From Richelia sinica FACHB-800 (lineage in GTDB: Bacteria; Cyanobacteriota; Cyanobacteriia; Cyanobacteriales; Nostocaceae), in the NCBI RefSeq assembly GCF_014698825.1, contig NZ_JACJTT010000007.1, positions 1 through 64,000 of the forward strand: a stretch of DNA of 64,000 bases, in the 5' to 3' direction. The notes below the pieces were generated by a model, which was not told the DNA's origin, did not search any database, and saw only the letters and a program-made list of their open reading frames with translations. A program made the position numbers and the translations under genes. This document shows positions 18,831-27,852 of this stretch, one piece after another. The stretch's first letter is position 1; each line of letters starts with the position of its first letter.

Positions 18831-19880
18831 GTGAATCCTCTTTCTAGTATTTCCGCTCAAACTCAGCATCGTAAAGCAGACCATATCCGCATTTGTTTAG
18901 AAGAAAATGTTCAGTGTCAGGAAGTGACCACTGGACTAGAACGCTATCGATTTACTCACTGTTGCTTACCGGAACTCGACCGCAACGATATTGATATTTC
19001 TACCAGTTTTCTGGGTAAACATCTGGGTGCACCTTTGCTCATATCTTCTATGACAGGGGGAACAGAACAAGCAGGGATGATTAACCGTCGTTTAGCAGAG
19101 GTGGCCCAAGTCTATAAACTAGCAATGGGTGTAGGTTCCCAGCGGGTAGCAGTGGAAAAACCCCAAGTCGCTGATACCTTTGCTGTTCGCAAGTATGCAC
19201 CTGATGTGCTACTGTTTGCCAATTTGGGTGCAGTACAGTTGAATTATGACTATGGTGTGGATGAATGTTTGCGAGTAGTGGATATTTTGCAAGCTGATGC
19301 GCTGATACTACATTTGAATCCCTTACAGGAGTGTATTCAAGCGAGGGGAGATGTCAATTTTCGGGGATTACTTGACAAAATAGCTAAATTATGCAATCAA
19401 GTCTCAGTGCCAGTAATTGCCAAGGAAGTAGGTAATGGCATATCAGGGCAAATGGCAGACAAATTAATTGCGGCTGGGGTAGTGGCTATAGATGTGGCTG
19501 GTGCTGGAGGTACATCCTGGGCGTTAGTAGAAGGGGAAAGGGGGGAAAATCCTTTACAAAGACGGTTGGGGAAAACCTTTGCTGATTGGGGTTTACCAAC
19601 GGCTGACTGTATTCAAGAAATTAGAGCGATCGCCCCTCATATCCCACTCATTGCTTCCGGGGGGTTACGACATGGTTTAGACGTAGCCAAAGCGATCGCT
19701 TTAGGTGCAGATATCGCTGGTTTAGCCATGCCTTTTCTCAAAGCCGCAGCAGTTTCGGAAGCGGCCATAGCAGAATTAACAGATATTTTAATTGGGGAAA
19801 TCACCACTGTCCTCTTCTGTACAGGCAACTCTTCTTTGTCTCAATTAAAGAATTCAGATAGTTTACAGCGCTTACAATAG
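18831..19880 (+). CDS. fni: Type 2 isopentenyl-diphosphate delta-isomerase
   Basis: 349 residues. This FMN- and NAD(P)H-dependent enzyme converts isopentenyl diphosphate to dimethylallyl diphosphate for carotenoid, chlorophyll phytyl and quinone side chains. Family motifs are present in order: [38 protein letters not shown] and [10 protein letters not shown] (FMN/phosphate site), and a late SGGLRHG. The length is standard. The start is GTG 18831, with GGAG about 13 bases upstream; no better ATG exists before the family N-terminus. The stop of the histidine kinase gene is 61 bases upstream, so co-transcription is possible. Cyanobacteria typically carry this type rather than type 1 Idi. Confidence 0.95.
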   Translation: MNPLSSISAQTQHRKADHIRICLEENVQCQEVTTGLERYRFTHCCLPELDRNDIDISTSFLGKHLGAPLLISSMTGGTEQAGMINRRLAEVAQVYKLAMGVGSQRVAVEKPQVADTFAVRKYAPDVLLFANLGAVQLNYDYGVDECLRVVDILQADALILHLNPLQECIQARGDVNFRGLLDKIAKLCNQVSVPVIAKEVGNGISGQMADKLIAAGVVAIDVAGAGGTSWALVEGERGENPLQRRLGKTFADWGLPTADCIQEIRAIAPHIPLIASGGLRHGLDVAKAIALGADIAGLAMPFLKAAAVSEAAIAELTDILIGEITTVLFCTGNSSLSQLKNSDSLQRLQ

Positions 19881-20010
19881 TAAACAAGACTTTTTCTGTC
19901 ATACCAATTTGTCAAACGATGGTGATAGAGAGAAGGCTTAATAGATAGGCCATCTCAATCTCACATCCAAAATTTCCCATATCAAATGGTATACATTCTT
20001 TTCTCTGTGC

Positions 20011-20031
20011 TAATAACTAATAACTAAAAAC
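20011..20031. repeat. Heptamer tandem repeat (STRR-like) before sppA
   Basis: TAATAAC TAATAAC TAAAAAC runs into the ATG of sppA two bases later. Short tandem heptamer repeats are characteristic of heterocystous cyanobacteria. A TGACTAA-type pair of the same flavour occurs at about 23098-23117. The position leaves no room for a normal Shine-Dalgarno sequence. Confidence 0.55.
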
Positions 20032-20033
20032 TA

Positions 20034-21872
20034 ATGAATAATTTCCTTAAACAAACTTTATCCAGTCTCATTGGTACCTTACTAGGATTAGCTATTTTCT
20101 CTAGTATTGGTGCCATTGGTTTATTATCTCTGTTTGTATTAGTAGCTACTAGTTCCAAAGATACAGGGCCAGAAGTCAAAGATAAATCCGTAATGGTGTT
20201 TGACTTAGGGACAAAAATTACTGATAGTGAACCCAGTTCAACAGAATTATTGCAAAAAACCTTGAGTGGGGAAGATACAGAGCAAATTACCCTGCGCCAA
20301 CTCATCGATACTATTGAAAAGGCTAAATCAGATTCCCGTATCGTGGGCATCTATTTAGATGGTAGTAATTCTCTCAACAATAGTAATATCGGCTATGCTT
20401 CCTTGAAAGAAATTCGCCGTGCCTTAGAAAATTTCCGGGCAGCGGGGAAGAAAATTATTGCCTATAGTACAGCCTGGGATGAAAGAGAATATTATCTCAG
20501 TTCTGTGGCTGACCAGGTAATTATTAATCCCATCGGTGGGATGGAAATGAACGGTTTAAGTTCACAACCCATGTTCTTAACGGGGGCATTACAAAAGTAT
20601 GGCATTGGCGTACAGGTGGTAAGAGTTGGGAAATTTAAAGGGGCAGTAGAACCCTTAGTTTTGGATAAATTGAGTCCAGAAAACCGAGAACAAACTCAGA
20701 AATTGCTAGACGATGTGTGGGGAGAATGGCGCAATACCGTTGGTAATAGCCGTAAAATTTCACCCCAAAAGTTGCAAGCGATCGCTGATAATCAGGCCTT
20801 CTTAGAAGCTAATGAAGCGAAAAGCAATGGTTTAGTTGATCAGGTAGCTTATGTAGACCAAGTAGTAACTAACCTGAAAAAATTGACAGGTAGTGATACA
20901 AAGGAAAAAAACTTCCGCCAAATTAAAATGACTGAATATGCAGAAGTTGCGAGGAAATCTTCAGCCGCAGATAGTCAGTCAGACAAAAAAATTGCTGTGG
21001 TCTATGCCGAAGGGGAAATTGTCGATGGTAGCGGTCAAGAAGGAGAAATTGGAGGCGATCGCTACGCTAGAATCTTTAAAAAACTACGACAAGACCAGGA
21101 TGTTAAAGCTGTAGTCCTGCGAATTAATAGCCCCGGTGGTAGTGCCACTGCATCAGAAATCATGCAGCGAGAAATCAAATTAACTCGTCAAGTGAAACCC
21201 GTAATTGTGTCTATGGGAGATATGGCAGCTTCCGGTGGTTATTGGATTGCTAGCGACTCCAACAGGATTTTTGCTGAACCCAACACAATCACAGGTTCCA
21301 TTGGTGTATTTGGGGTTTTATTCAACGGTCAAAAATTAGCTAACAATAACGGTATTACTTGGGATACTGTGAAAACTGCAACCTACGCTGACACTCAAAC
21401 CGCTGCCCGTCCCAAATCTCCCCAAGAAATAGCACTGTACCAACGCAGCGTCAACCGCATCTACTATATGTTTTTAAATAAAGTTTCCCAAGGTCGGAAA
21501 CTGCCACCACAAAAAGTCGCAGAAATTGCCCAAGGACGAGTGTGGTCAGGTGCATCAGCTAAAGCCATTGGTTTAGTTGATGAAATTGGTGGTTTACAAG
21601 TAGCGATCAATTACGCGGCTAAAACAGCCAACTTAGGCAAAAATTGGCAACTACAAGAACATCCCCGTCAGACTACTTTAGAGGAACGTTTATTTGGTCG
21701 GACTGTGGAAGAAGTCCAAACAAAATTGGGGATAGAAACAACTCCACCTCAACCCAATAATCCCCTCTGGGCAGAATTTAGCAAACTACAACAAGAAATA
21801 GAAATCTTGCAAAAAATGAACGATCGTCAAGGCATTTATGCCCGTCTTCCCTTTAACTTGCGGATGGATTAG
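20034..21872 (+). CDS. sppA: Signal peptide peptidase SppA, long (67K) type
   Basis: 612 residues, the tandem-domain form. One N-terminal membrane helix lies near 16-38. The first half carries the general-base Lys in GKFKGAVEP (K202, equivalent to E. coli K209). The second half carries the nucleophile Ser in GDMAASGGYW (S400, equivalent to S409), followed by NTITGSIGVFG. It degrades leftover signal peptides in the membrane; in cyanobacteria SppA has also been linked to thylakoid or phycobilisome acclimation (family knowledge). Both catalytic residues are present, so it should be active. The ATG is preceded by heptamer repeats and no clear ribosome binding site. Confidence 0.93.
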   Translation: MNNFLKQTLSSLIGTLLGLAIFSSIGAIGLLSLFVLVATSSKDTGPEVKDKSVMVFDLGTKITDSEPSSTELLQKTLSGEDTEQITLRQLIDTIEKAKSDSRIVGIYLDGSNSLNNSNIGYASLKEIRRALENFRAAGKKIIAYSTAWDEREYYLSSVADQVIINPIGGMEMNGLSSQPMFLTGALQKYGIGVQVVRVGKFKGAVEPLVLDKLSPENREQTQKLLDDVWGEWRNTVGNSRKISPQKLQAIADNQAFLEANEAKSNGLVDQVAYVDQVVTNLKKLTGSDTKEKNFRQIKMTEYAEVARKSSAADSQSDKKIAVVYAEGEIVDGSGQEGEIGGDRYARIFKKLRQDQDVKAVVLRINSPGGSATASEIMQREIKLTRQVKPVIVSMGDMAASGGYWIASDSNRIFAEPNTITGSIGVFGVLFNGQKLANNNGITWDTVKTATYADTQTAARPKSPQEIALYQRSVNRIYYMFLNKVSQGRKLPPQKVAEIAQGRVWSGASAKAIGLVDEIGGLQVAINYAAKTANLGKNWQLQEHPRQTTLEERLFGRTVEEVQTKLGIETTPPQPNNPLWAEFSKLQQEIEILQKMNDRQGIYARLPFNLRMD

Positions 21873-22084
21873 GAGTTAAAAAACCAGCCGAAATTCCGTT
21901 TCTATCAAGGCAGTGACCAGATGAGGAACATTTATCCTGCATCATAGTAATTGCCTGTTAACTGGACTTAGGCAAAAAAAAGCCGAAAAAGCGATCGCAA
22001 CTTTTCTATTCCCCGTGACTTATGCCCAAAAGAGTGTAGAGTAGTGAAGAATTAAACTCGCTCCTCTATTCCACACATCCATCT

Positions 22085-22324
22085 ATGGATAGAAAAACGA
22101 AACGGTTGCTACTTCTTGTTATTTCTTGCAGTTTTTCTGGCGTGATATTAGGCGGTACTGCTGGCTGGGCTGAAAGTAAAATGTGCCTCAATGCCAGTAC
22201 AGTAACCAGTGATTGTATCACCCAAAGTTCCTGGCAGCGAACCATTCAAGGGATGAGTACCGGATTATTAGCAGGTGCTGGGGCTGCTTTTGGTGCAGCC
22301 TGGAATGTACGTCACGAAAACTAA
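22085..22324 (+). CDS. Small membrane protein of unknown function
   Basis: 79 residues. One hydrophobic N-terminal stretch (LLLLVISCSFSGVILGGTAGWA), which could be a signal peptide or helix, a middle loop with two Cys (MCLNAS and DCITQ), and a second glycine/alanine-rich helix (GLLAGAGAAFGAAW). The Cys pair could bond if the loop is outside the cytoplasm. The gene converges on the GDYXXLXY gene and their stop codons overlap by four bases (22321-22324). I do not recognise the family; similar small proteins seem to exist in filamentous cyanobacteria. Confidence 0.65.
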   Translation: MDRKTKRLLLLVISCSFSGVILGGTAGWAESKMCLNASTVTSDCITQSSWQRTIQGMSTGLLAGAGAAFGAAWNVRHEN

Positions 22325-23037
22325 AAACGATAGTTGCGATCGCGTATCCACAGACTTTCAGGCACAGCATTGCCTTGGGGATCGACTTTCACCCTCACAA
22401 CAATGGGTGTACGTCTACCACTCCTAGTTTGCTGTGCTTCCAAAATCTCCTCATTAATTCTGCGGCGTTGTGATTCCCGAATGTTGTAGTTTTCCAAACC
22501 GTAATTAACAGCCCCATCTTGATAAGTGCCCCTTAAAGCTACCTGTTCATCGGGTAGAAACACAGGACGACTGCTACTAATTCTCACTGGTCTCCAAGCC
22601 CTAGGAACCCCATCATTAAAGGATTCTCGCTCCTGCAAAATCAAATATAAGGTGCTACCTTGGGCAATTTGTCCATTTCTGAGGGAATTTCTTCTTACCC
22701 AATCCCTCCAACCTGGCACTCTTCGCAAATTTTCTGGGCGAGAAACATTATAATCGAGGTTCAAATTATAGCCTTGGAGCAAATCTTCTGCATTAATAGA
22801 AGCGGTTTGCAAAACCACTGTCCGACCCGTCACTCCTGTATATAATGCTTGCCCTGGTACTGCTAAAATTAACCCTACTTGCAACATCAAAGGAGCAATT
22901 AAACGCCAAATTGGTAAAGGTTTATTAGCTTGTTGTTCAGTAGCTCGGAGATAATCTCGAAAAGTTAACTTTTCGGAAAACTCCATTTCTGGCGATATAT
23001 TTTTCTTAGTCTTGGATTCAGAGGTATCGCTTTTCAT
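22321..23037 (-). CDS. GDYXXLXY-domain protein
   Basis: 238 residues with one membrane helix near 44-65 (LIAPLMLQVGLILAVPGQALY). The region DLLQGYNLNLDYNVS corresponds to the motif that names the family, and the C-terminal beta-rich domain (GTYQDGAVNYGLENYNI, then VVRVKVDPQGNAVPESLWI) is typical. The partner DUF2157 gene lies 137 bases upstream on the same strand, the usual pairing for this family. The gene pair is widespread in envelope contexts but has no known activity. Start at ATG 23037. Confidence 0.85.
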   Translation of the reverse strand: MKSDTSESKTKKNISPEMEFSEKLTFRDYLRATEQQANKPLPIWRLIAPLMLQVGLILAVPGQALYTGVTGRTVVLQTASINAEDLLQGYNLNLDYNVSRPENLRRVPGWRDWVRRNSLRNGQIAQGSTLYLILQERESFNDGVPRAWRPVRISSSRPVFLPDEQVALRGTYQDGAVNYGLENYNIRESQRRRINEEILEAQQTRSGRRTPIVVRVKVDPQGNAVPESLWIRDRNYRF

Positions 23038-23174
23038 CGCTAGAATTCCTAAATTGTCAGTTGCCAGATATCAATTGCCAATGGTCATGTGTGAATGATC
23101 AATGACTAATGACTAATAGGAATTTAACCGCAGAGATTTCTGAATATTTGGGAAACGGAAGTACCACTTCGCTA

Positions 23175-24614
23175 TTACTTCTTATTGCCAGAGCTAGAAC
23201 TAGAAGATAAGCGTTTTTCAAACCATAAACCAGCGGTAATCAAACAGTAACCACAGGTAACAAACACAAGGGACTTAAACAATAAATCTGTGTCGTATTC
23301 TAAAACCCGACTGATAACTTGGAGGGTGAGTAATAGCATACCACACCAAAATGGTCTTCTGTCACGTAATTTTAACCCTTCTTGAATTAACCCCCAGGCT
23401 AATGTTACCAACAGAACATTAAACACAATCACTCCAAATTCGGTAACACGAGCGATCGCTTGATGCCAAAATGGAATGACGACAATACACCCTAAAAAAA
23501 TACTAATAATCAGAGTTTTAAAGAAAACCTCCCGCCGCATGGGGTTATTTCTTTGTCGCAACATAAACAACCATTGCAACACAGCTAATCCACTGAGAAT
23601 CCCCAAATCTATAATTGGCAACGACCGGAAGACACTAGAAAAGTTATTTGGTTGAGAAAAAGCGTCATCAAAGGATTGCCATTGCCAACGAAAAGACAAC
23701 AGATAAAAGACAATGCCAAAACACAATAACCCTAAATTGCGAGCTAAAGGTTGAAATAATCTGTAATTAATCGTTGGAAATAGTAAATCATCATAACTCC
23801 AGAATAATGCTGGAGGCAGTACCAAAGCAAAAGATGCCACCCAAGGGACAACATCCGATAAAGTTAACAATGGTAGAGGATTGAGATTATATTGCAAAGA
23901 GATAGTAAAGGCTACAATCCCCATACCAAAAATCCATCGGGAACGACAAATATAGGCTAAGGGTACAAACAATAACCATGAGAGAATAGGCATATGGCGA
24001 ACAGCTAACCTTGCCCAACTCAACTCCCCCGGAGAAGACCAAAAATCTCGTAAGCCTATCCAGTAGCCAATTTGAATTAAAATAATGGCCAACACCCCCA
24101 GAGAATTGAGGGAAAGGGCATAGGCCATAACCAAAACGCCAAATCCCCAGGCAAAAAATAATTCTGCCGTCGAACCATTAATATTGAATATCTGCCCCAT
24201 TAACGCTATGTTTGCACCCAAAATCAGCGCACTCAAGAAAAGCAAAGCCTCTCCCAGTAGGCGTTTGTCCCGGTTGAGCTTTTTGCCTTCCTTAGCAGCA
24301 GCGATCGCAGGTTGCCTCCAGGTGTAAAAACCGGTAAAACTAGTAGCTAGGAATAAACTAATTAATAAAATAAACCTAGCTTCCCGTGACCAAATTTGCC
24401 AATTTGCACCCACAAAAATCATTACACCTAAAACTAACAGCAAGCCACCAATACCAATGGCTGCTAATACAAACCGCTCACGAGCAACAGCATCTAATTT
24501 ATTAAATTGATACCGTTCGGCAATTTGGTCGTGTTGAGAAGAACTAATTAGTCCTTCATCCCGCCAAAGTTTTGCTTCTTGGCGTAATTTACGCTGAAAA
24601 TTTTCAAATATCAT
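23175..24614 (-). CDS. DUF2157 multi-helix membrane protein
   Basis: 479 residues. The N-terminal ~50 residues are soluble and helical (KLWRDEGLISSSQHDQIAERY), the DUF2157 signature of a putative dimerising or sensing module. About twelve hydrophobic helices follow from residue 50 to 465. The C-terminus is a short Ser-rich tail. It is the upstream partner of the GDYXXLXY gene and probably shares a transcript with it. The pair is thought to act together at the inner membrane, but the role is unknown. Confidence 0.85.
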   Translation of the reverse strand: MIFENFQRKLRQEAKLWRDEGLISSSQHDQIAERYQFNKLDAVARERFVLAAIGIGGLLLVLGVMIFVGANWQIWSREARFILLISLFLATSFTGFYTWRQPAIAAAKEGKKLNRDKRLLGEALLFLSALILGANIALMGQIFNINGSTAELFFAWGFGVLVMAYALSLNSLGVLAIILIQIGYWIGLRDFWSSPGELSWARLAVRHMPILSWLLFVPLAYICRSRWIFGMGIVAFTISLQYNLNPLPLLTLSDVVPWVASFALVLPPALFWSYDDLLFPTINYRLFQPLARNLGLLCFGIVFYLLSFRWQWQSFDDAFSQPNNFSSVFRSLPIIDLGILSGLAVLQWLFMLRQRNNPMRREVFFKTLIISIFLGCIVVIPFWHQAIARVTEFGVIVFNVLLVTLAWGLIQEGLKLRDRRPFWCGMLLLTLQVISRVLEYDTDLLFKSLVFVTCGYCLITAGLWFEKRLSSSSSSGNKK

Positions 24615-24826
24615 GACCCTCTCCGGTGCAGTGGATAAGTTTGGCCAAAGTCAAAACAAGGTTAGCTTCCAGCTAAACGCTAGAAGCCGCGCCGGACGCG
24701 CTTTATAAACGCAATCTCCATGATGGTCAAGTATTTTCAGTATGCAGCCAAATATCTAAATTGCATTGTTCTGCTGTAACAGTTTCCATATTGTTCTAGG
24801 CTGACAAATTTATTGAGATTATTTCT

Positions 24827-25819
24827 ATGGAAAAACCTTCAAATTTATTAATTAAACTCTCACGGCGTTTATTTACAAATACAGATATACAAACTCAATT
24901 TATTGATGCCTTAGTTAATCCTCAAATCTATTCACCTTGTATTCTCTGGTGTGAAGAAAAACCAGAAAATTCCCCCTTTCCTATCGCCACATCAACTCCT
25001 TGGCAACCATCATTTGTAGACCGTTTATACCCAGGTGAAAAACCTGGTCAACATTCCCTACATCAACAAGGATATTTTTATTGTTTAGATTTCTCTTCTG
25101 TATTTGCTGCATCAATTTTATTGGCAATTTCTCAACCAATATCAGTAATCTTTGATATGTGCGCTGCCCCTGGTGGTAAAAGTATTTTTGCTTGGCGATT
25201 ATTCCAACCAGAATTACTAATTTGTAACGAAGTTATCGGCAAGCGATTAGGCATGTTGATTTCTAATTTAAAACGCTGCCATATTCAACCCTGTGCAGTA
25301 GTCAATAGAGACTCTAGTATTTTGGCAGAGATATTTGCTAATTCTAGTGATTTAGTTTTAGTTGATGCTCCTTGTAGTGGTCAATCTCTATTAGCAAAAG
25401 GTGAAAAAGCACCAGGATGTTTTCATCCCACAGCTATTAATAAAAGTGCCAATCGCCAAAAACGTATTATTGCCAACTCTGCCAAAATAGTTGCACCTCA
25501 AGGCTACTTAGCTTATATGACTTGCACCTATTCACCAGAGGAAAATGAGCAGGTATGCCAATGGTTATTAGACAAATTCCCGCAGTTTCAACCAGTAGAA
25601 ATTAACCATTTATCTACATATCAATCGCATTTAACTACCATGCCTTGTTACCGCATGTTTCCCCAAGACAAACTAGGTGCTGGTGCCTTTGCAGCTTTAT
25701 TTAAGCATCAAGGAGAAAGGGATAATAGTAATTTCCATGTGGATAATCTTAAGTCTATCTTGCAAGACCATGATAGTAATTTAAGTTGTTTTAATAACTT
25801 TGTGGCAGCCAGTAATTAA
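24827..25819 (+). CDS. RsmB/NOP2-type RNA m5C methyltransferase
   Basis: 330 residues. The SAM site is FDMCAAPGGKS (109-119). The catalytic Cys pair is in DAPCSGQ (C183) and TCTYSPEENE (C233), the hallmark of Rsm m5C methyltransferases. It transfers a methyl group from SAM to C5 of cytosine in rRNA or tRNA. There is no NusB-like RNA-binding domain at the N-terminus as in classical RsmB, so it is closer to RsmF or NSUN-type proteins in layout. The target base cannot be read from the sequence. The gene is monocistronic, with a dispersed repeat directly after it. Confidence 0.88.
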   Translation: MEKPSNLLIKLSRRLFTNTDIQTQFIDALVNPQIYSPCILWCEEKPENSPFPIATSTPWQPSFVDRLYPGEKPGQHSLHQQGYFYCLDFSSVFAASILLAISQPISVIFDMCAAPGGKSIFAWRLFQPELLICNEVIGKRLGMLISNLKRCHIQPCAVVNRDSSILAEIFANSSDLVLVDAPCSGQSLLAKGEKAPGCFHPTAINKSANRQKRIIANSAKIVAPQGYLAYMTCTYSPEENEQVCQWLLDKFPQFQPVEINHLSTYQSHLTTMPCYRMFPQDKLGAGAFAALFKHQGERDNSNFHVDNLKSILQDHDSNLSCFNNFVAASN

Positions 25820-25831
25820 GCCGATGCCAAA

Positions 25832-25994
25832 TATAGCAGGTGACAGTTAACAGGTGACAGGTAAGCCAGCGCGGTCTTGGGGGTTTCCCCCATGAGCGAC
25901 TGGCGCACCCCTGCGGGGTGACAGTGCTAGAAGCCTTTGCCTGTCTCGGTTTTAGTGTTAGTTAATGTCCTAACCGTTCTGTCCATTGCTATAT
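25832..25994. repeat. Dispersed GTGACAGG-type repeat, copy B, with nested insertion
   Basis: Flanks match copy A at 8471-8564 (TATAGCAGGTGACAG at one side, CAGTGCTAGAAGCC and GTTAATGTCCTAACCG at the other). Between the two GTGACAG blocks lies an extra segment, about 25863-25917, that copies A and C lack. This segment is GC-rich and palindromic: CCAGCGCGGTC at 25866 pairs imperfectly with GAGCGACTGG ending at 25903, around GGGGGTTTCCCCC. It looks like a second repeat type inserted in the first. Confidence 0.6.
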
Positions 25995-26021
25995 CTAAAT
26001 CTAAGTTGAGAAATATTCCTG

Positions 26022-26052
26022 TAGGGTGTGTTGTCGCGTAGCGCAACGCACC
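26022..26052. repeat. Dispersed palindromic repeat, copy 2
   Basis: A 31-base unit from TAGGGTGTGTTG to GCAACGCACC, able to fold as a hairpin. It matches the unit at 1825-1855 with about five mismatches; the central part reads TCGCGTAGCG here. Confidence 0.7.
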
Positions 26053-26211
26053 TAAAATAATTGCTGCTATACAATGATGATTCAATGATAATGAATTAAT
26101 TAACGTTACTCCGATTTGTAGCGAAATATTGTATGTAAACAGGGGGTAGGTTATTCTACCCCAGCTATTTTTACCTCTAGGTCATCCCTGTAGGATGTTT
26201 GGTGGTTGGTG

Positions 26212-26856
26212 TTAGAGTCCACCTTCATCAGAGTTACGGGATTTAGATTTAGCTTTATTAGCACTGCGTTTCAGGGCAGAGAGTCTAGCTTCATAGCGAG
26301 AACGCTGGCGTTTACTAGGGGTATTTTCAATTAGGGTTTTCAAGGCACTACCAAGACTCTTGTAAGCGTTGGGGAGACTATAACCAAAACGAGTAGCTAG
26401 GGCGATCGCTTTTTCATCAGCGTCGATTAATTCTCTAATTTGCTTTTCCCCATTATTTTTTTGATACAGCCGCCAACCGGAAACGCCACATAGTGCCAAA
26501 GCCAAAACTAGCAGCAATCCATCCTGTACCCATAATTCACCCACAGCACCACCTAAACCAATGGCCAGTGCTGCCATTTCCCATCCATCCTTAGGAATGG
26601 TGTCATTTTGAACGCGGGCCACTTCATGCCAAAACAGCAGATTACGCTGATCCATTGCTAAAGCATCCCATTTCACCAAGTCAATTTGAATTTCTACTTG
26701 GTCTTTGCCGATTTCTTCACAACGGATCAGGGGTGGATTAACCTCAGTTGTGCCTTCAACCGTGACCCAACTCTGCAATTCTGGCGGTAGTAAGCTTTTT
26801 AACCGCCGAAGTTCACTCATTTCCGCTTTGGCAGAGGAGGTTGCATAGGATGTCAT
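26212..26856 (-). CDS. DUF3318 protein
   Basis: 214 residues. The N-terminal ~110 residues (ELRRLKSLLPPELQSWV, then LLFWHEVARVQND) match the cyanobacterial DUF3318 family. HEVAR resembles a metalloprotease HExxx fragment but lacks the second His spacing, so no activity is claimed. Two hydrophobic segments lie at about 90-105 and 110-132. The C-terminal tail is strongly basic (KRSANKAKSKSRN). It is conserved in cyanobacteria and its function is unknown. The gene is monocistronic. Confidence 0.8.
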   Translation of the reverse strand: MTSYATSSAKAEMSELRRLKSLLPPELQSWVTVEGTTEVNPPLIRCEEIGKDQVEIQIDLVKWDALAMDQRNLLFWHEVARVQNDTIPKDGWEMAALAIGLGGAVGELWVQDGLLLVLALALCGVSGWRLYQKNNGEKQIRELIDADEKAIALATRFGYSLPNAYKSLGSALKTLIENTPSKRQRSRYEARLSALKRSANKAKSKSRNSDEGGL

Positions 26857-27165
26857 AAAATCCAGCCCTAAAAATTTCAGTTTATTGTGAGGTTATCACT
26901 TTGGAGTATAGCGATATCAGGGATAATCCGCTTCATTCGGTAGGAAAATTTCCCAGCTTGCTGCGGTCTTCCATTGCCTTTTCTCTCAATTCTAATCAAC
27001 CAAGAGCCTATCTTAAATACTCATTGACATCCTACCACCGCTAACCCTTGCAGTGTAGCAGGGGATTCCCAGAATCACTTACCCGTATGATTAGGTCATA
27101 CTAAACTAACATAATAATATTACGGATATTGCTAAAAGTAAGGGCGGGTTCACCATCAGTTAAAA
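26857..27165. other. Intergenic region
   Basis: 309 bases between the divergent DUF3318 and AlkA-like genes. I see no coding frame, RNA or strong hairpin; promoters for both genes should be here. Confidence 0.4.
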
Positions 27166-27774
27166 ATGGATTACTCTGTAGCTATTGGCACGTTGAAAGA
27201 GAGCGATCGCCTGCTTGCATCTTTAATTGATACAATTGGTGAATGTAAACTAGATACAGTCCAGCAAACTGGAGATTTATTTTATTCCCTCTCCCGGTCA
27301 ATTATTTATCAGCAACTATCTGGTAAAGCCGCAGCAGCTATTCATAGTCGATTTCTAGACCTGTATTCTCACACACCCACACCTGAAGCCATCCTCCAGA
27401 CACCAGATGAAATCTTGCGTGGAGTGGGTATTTCTCGTCCCAAAATCGCGTATTTACAAGACTTAGCGCAAAAAACCATTGCAGGTTTGCCAACTATCAC
27501 AGAATTAGAATTGATGGAAGACGAAGCGATCGTTCAAACACTCACACCAGTAAAAGGTGTTGGACGCTGGACAGTGGAAATGTTACTGATTTTTCGGTTA
27601 CATCGCTGGGATGTTTTACCTGTTGATGATTTGGGAATTAAAGCCGGAATTCGTCGTTTGTACTCGCTTCCAGAATTACCTGATAAAAAGACTGTGGCAA
27701 TATATGGAAAAAAGTGGAAACCTTATTGCACTATTGCTTGTTGGTATCTGTGGCGTAGTTTGGAATTAAATTGA
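27166..27774 (+). CDS. DNA-3-methyladenine glycosylase II (AlkA-like)
   Basis: 202 residues, the compact HhH-GPD form without the N-terminal domain of E. coli AlkA. The helix-hairpin-helix is PVKGVGRWTVEMLL (128-141), followed by the catalytic Asp in PVDDLGIK (D155 by the usual alignment). It removes alkylated purines from DNA to start base excision repair. RPKIAYLQDL is the conserved segment before the hairpin. There is no iron-sulfur Cys cluster, consistent with AlkA rather than Nth. The gene is monocistronic, and the ATG start is preceded by a weak purine stretch. Confidence 0.9.
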   Translation: MDYSVAIGTLKESDRLLASLIDTIGECKLDTVQQTGDLFYSLSRSIIYQQLSGKAAAAIHSRFLDLYSHTPTPEAILQTPDEILRGVGISRPKIAYLQDLAQKTIAGLPTITELELMEDEAIVQTLTPVKGVGRWTVEMLLIFRLHRWDVLPVDDLGIKAGIRRLYSLPELPDKKTVAIYGKKWKPYCTIACWYLWRSLELN

Positions 27775-27852
27775 CACTGAAATTGACTGAAATTTAAACA
27801 CTGAATATAATAGCAAACAAATAATACGCTTTATTATAACAGCACTTAAATC

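Noticed and set aside
26212-26856. DUF3318 protein as metalloprotease because of HEVAR
   Set aside because: The HExxH motif is incomplete and no further ligands are visible.
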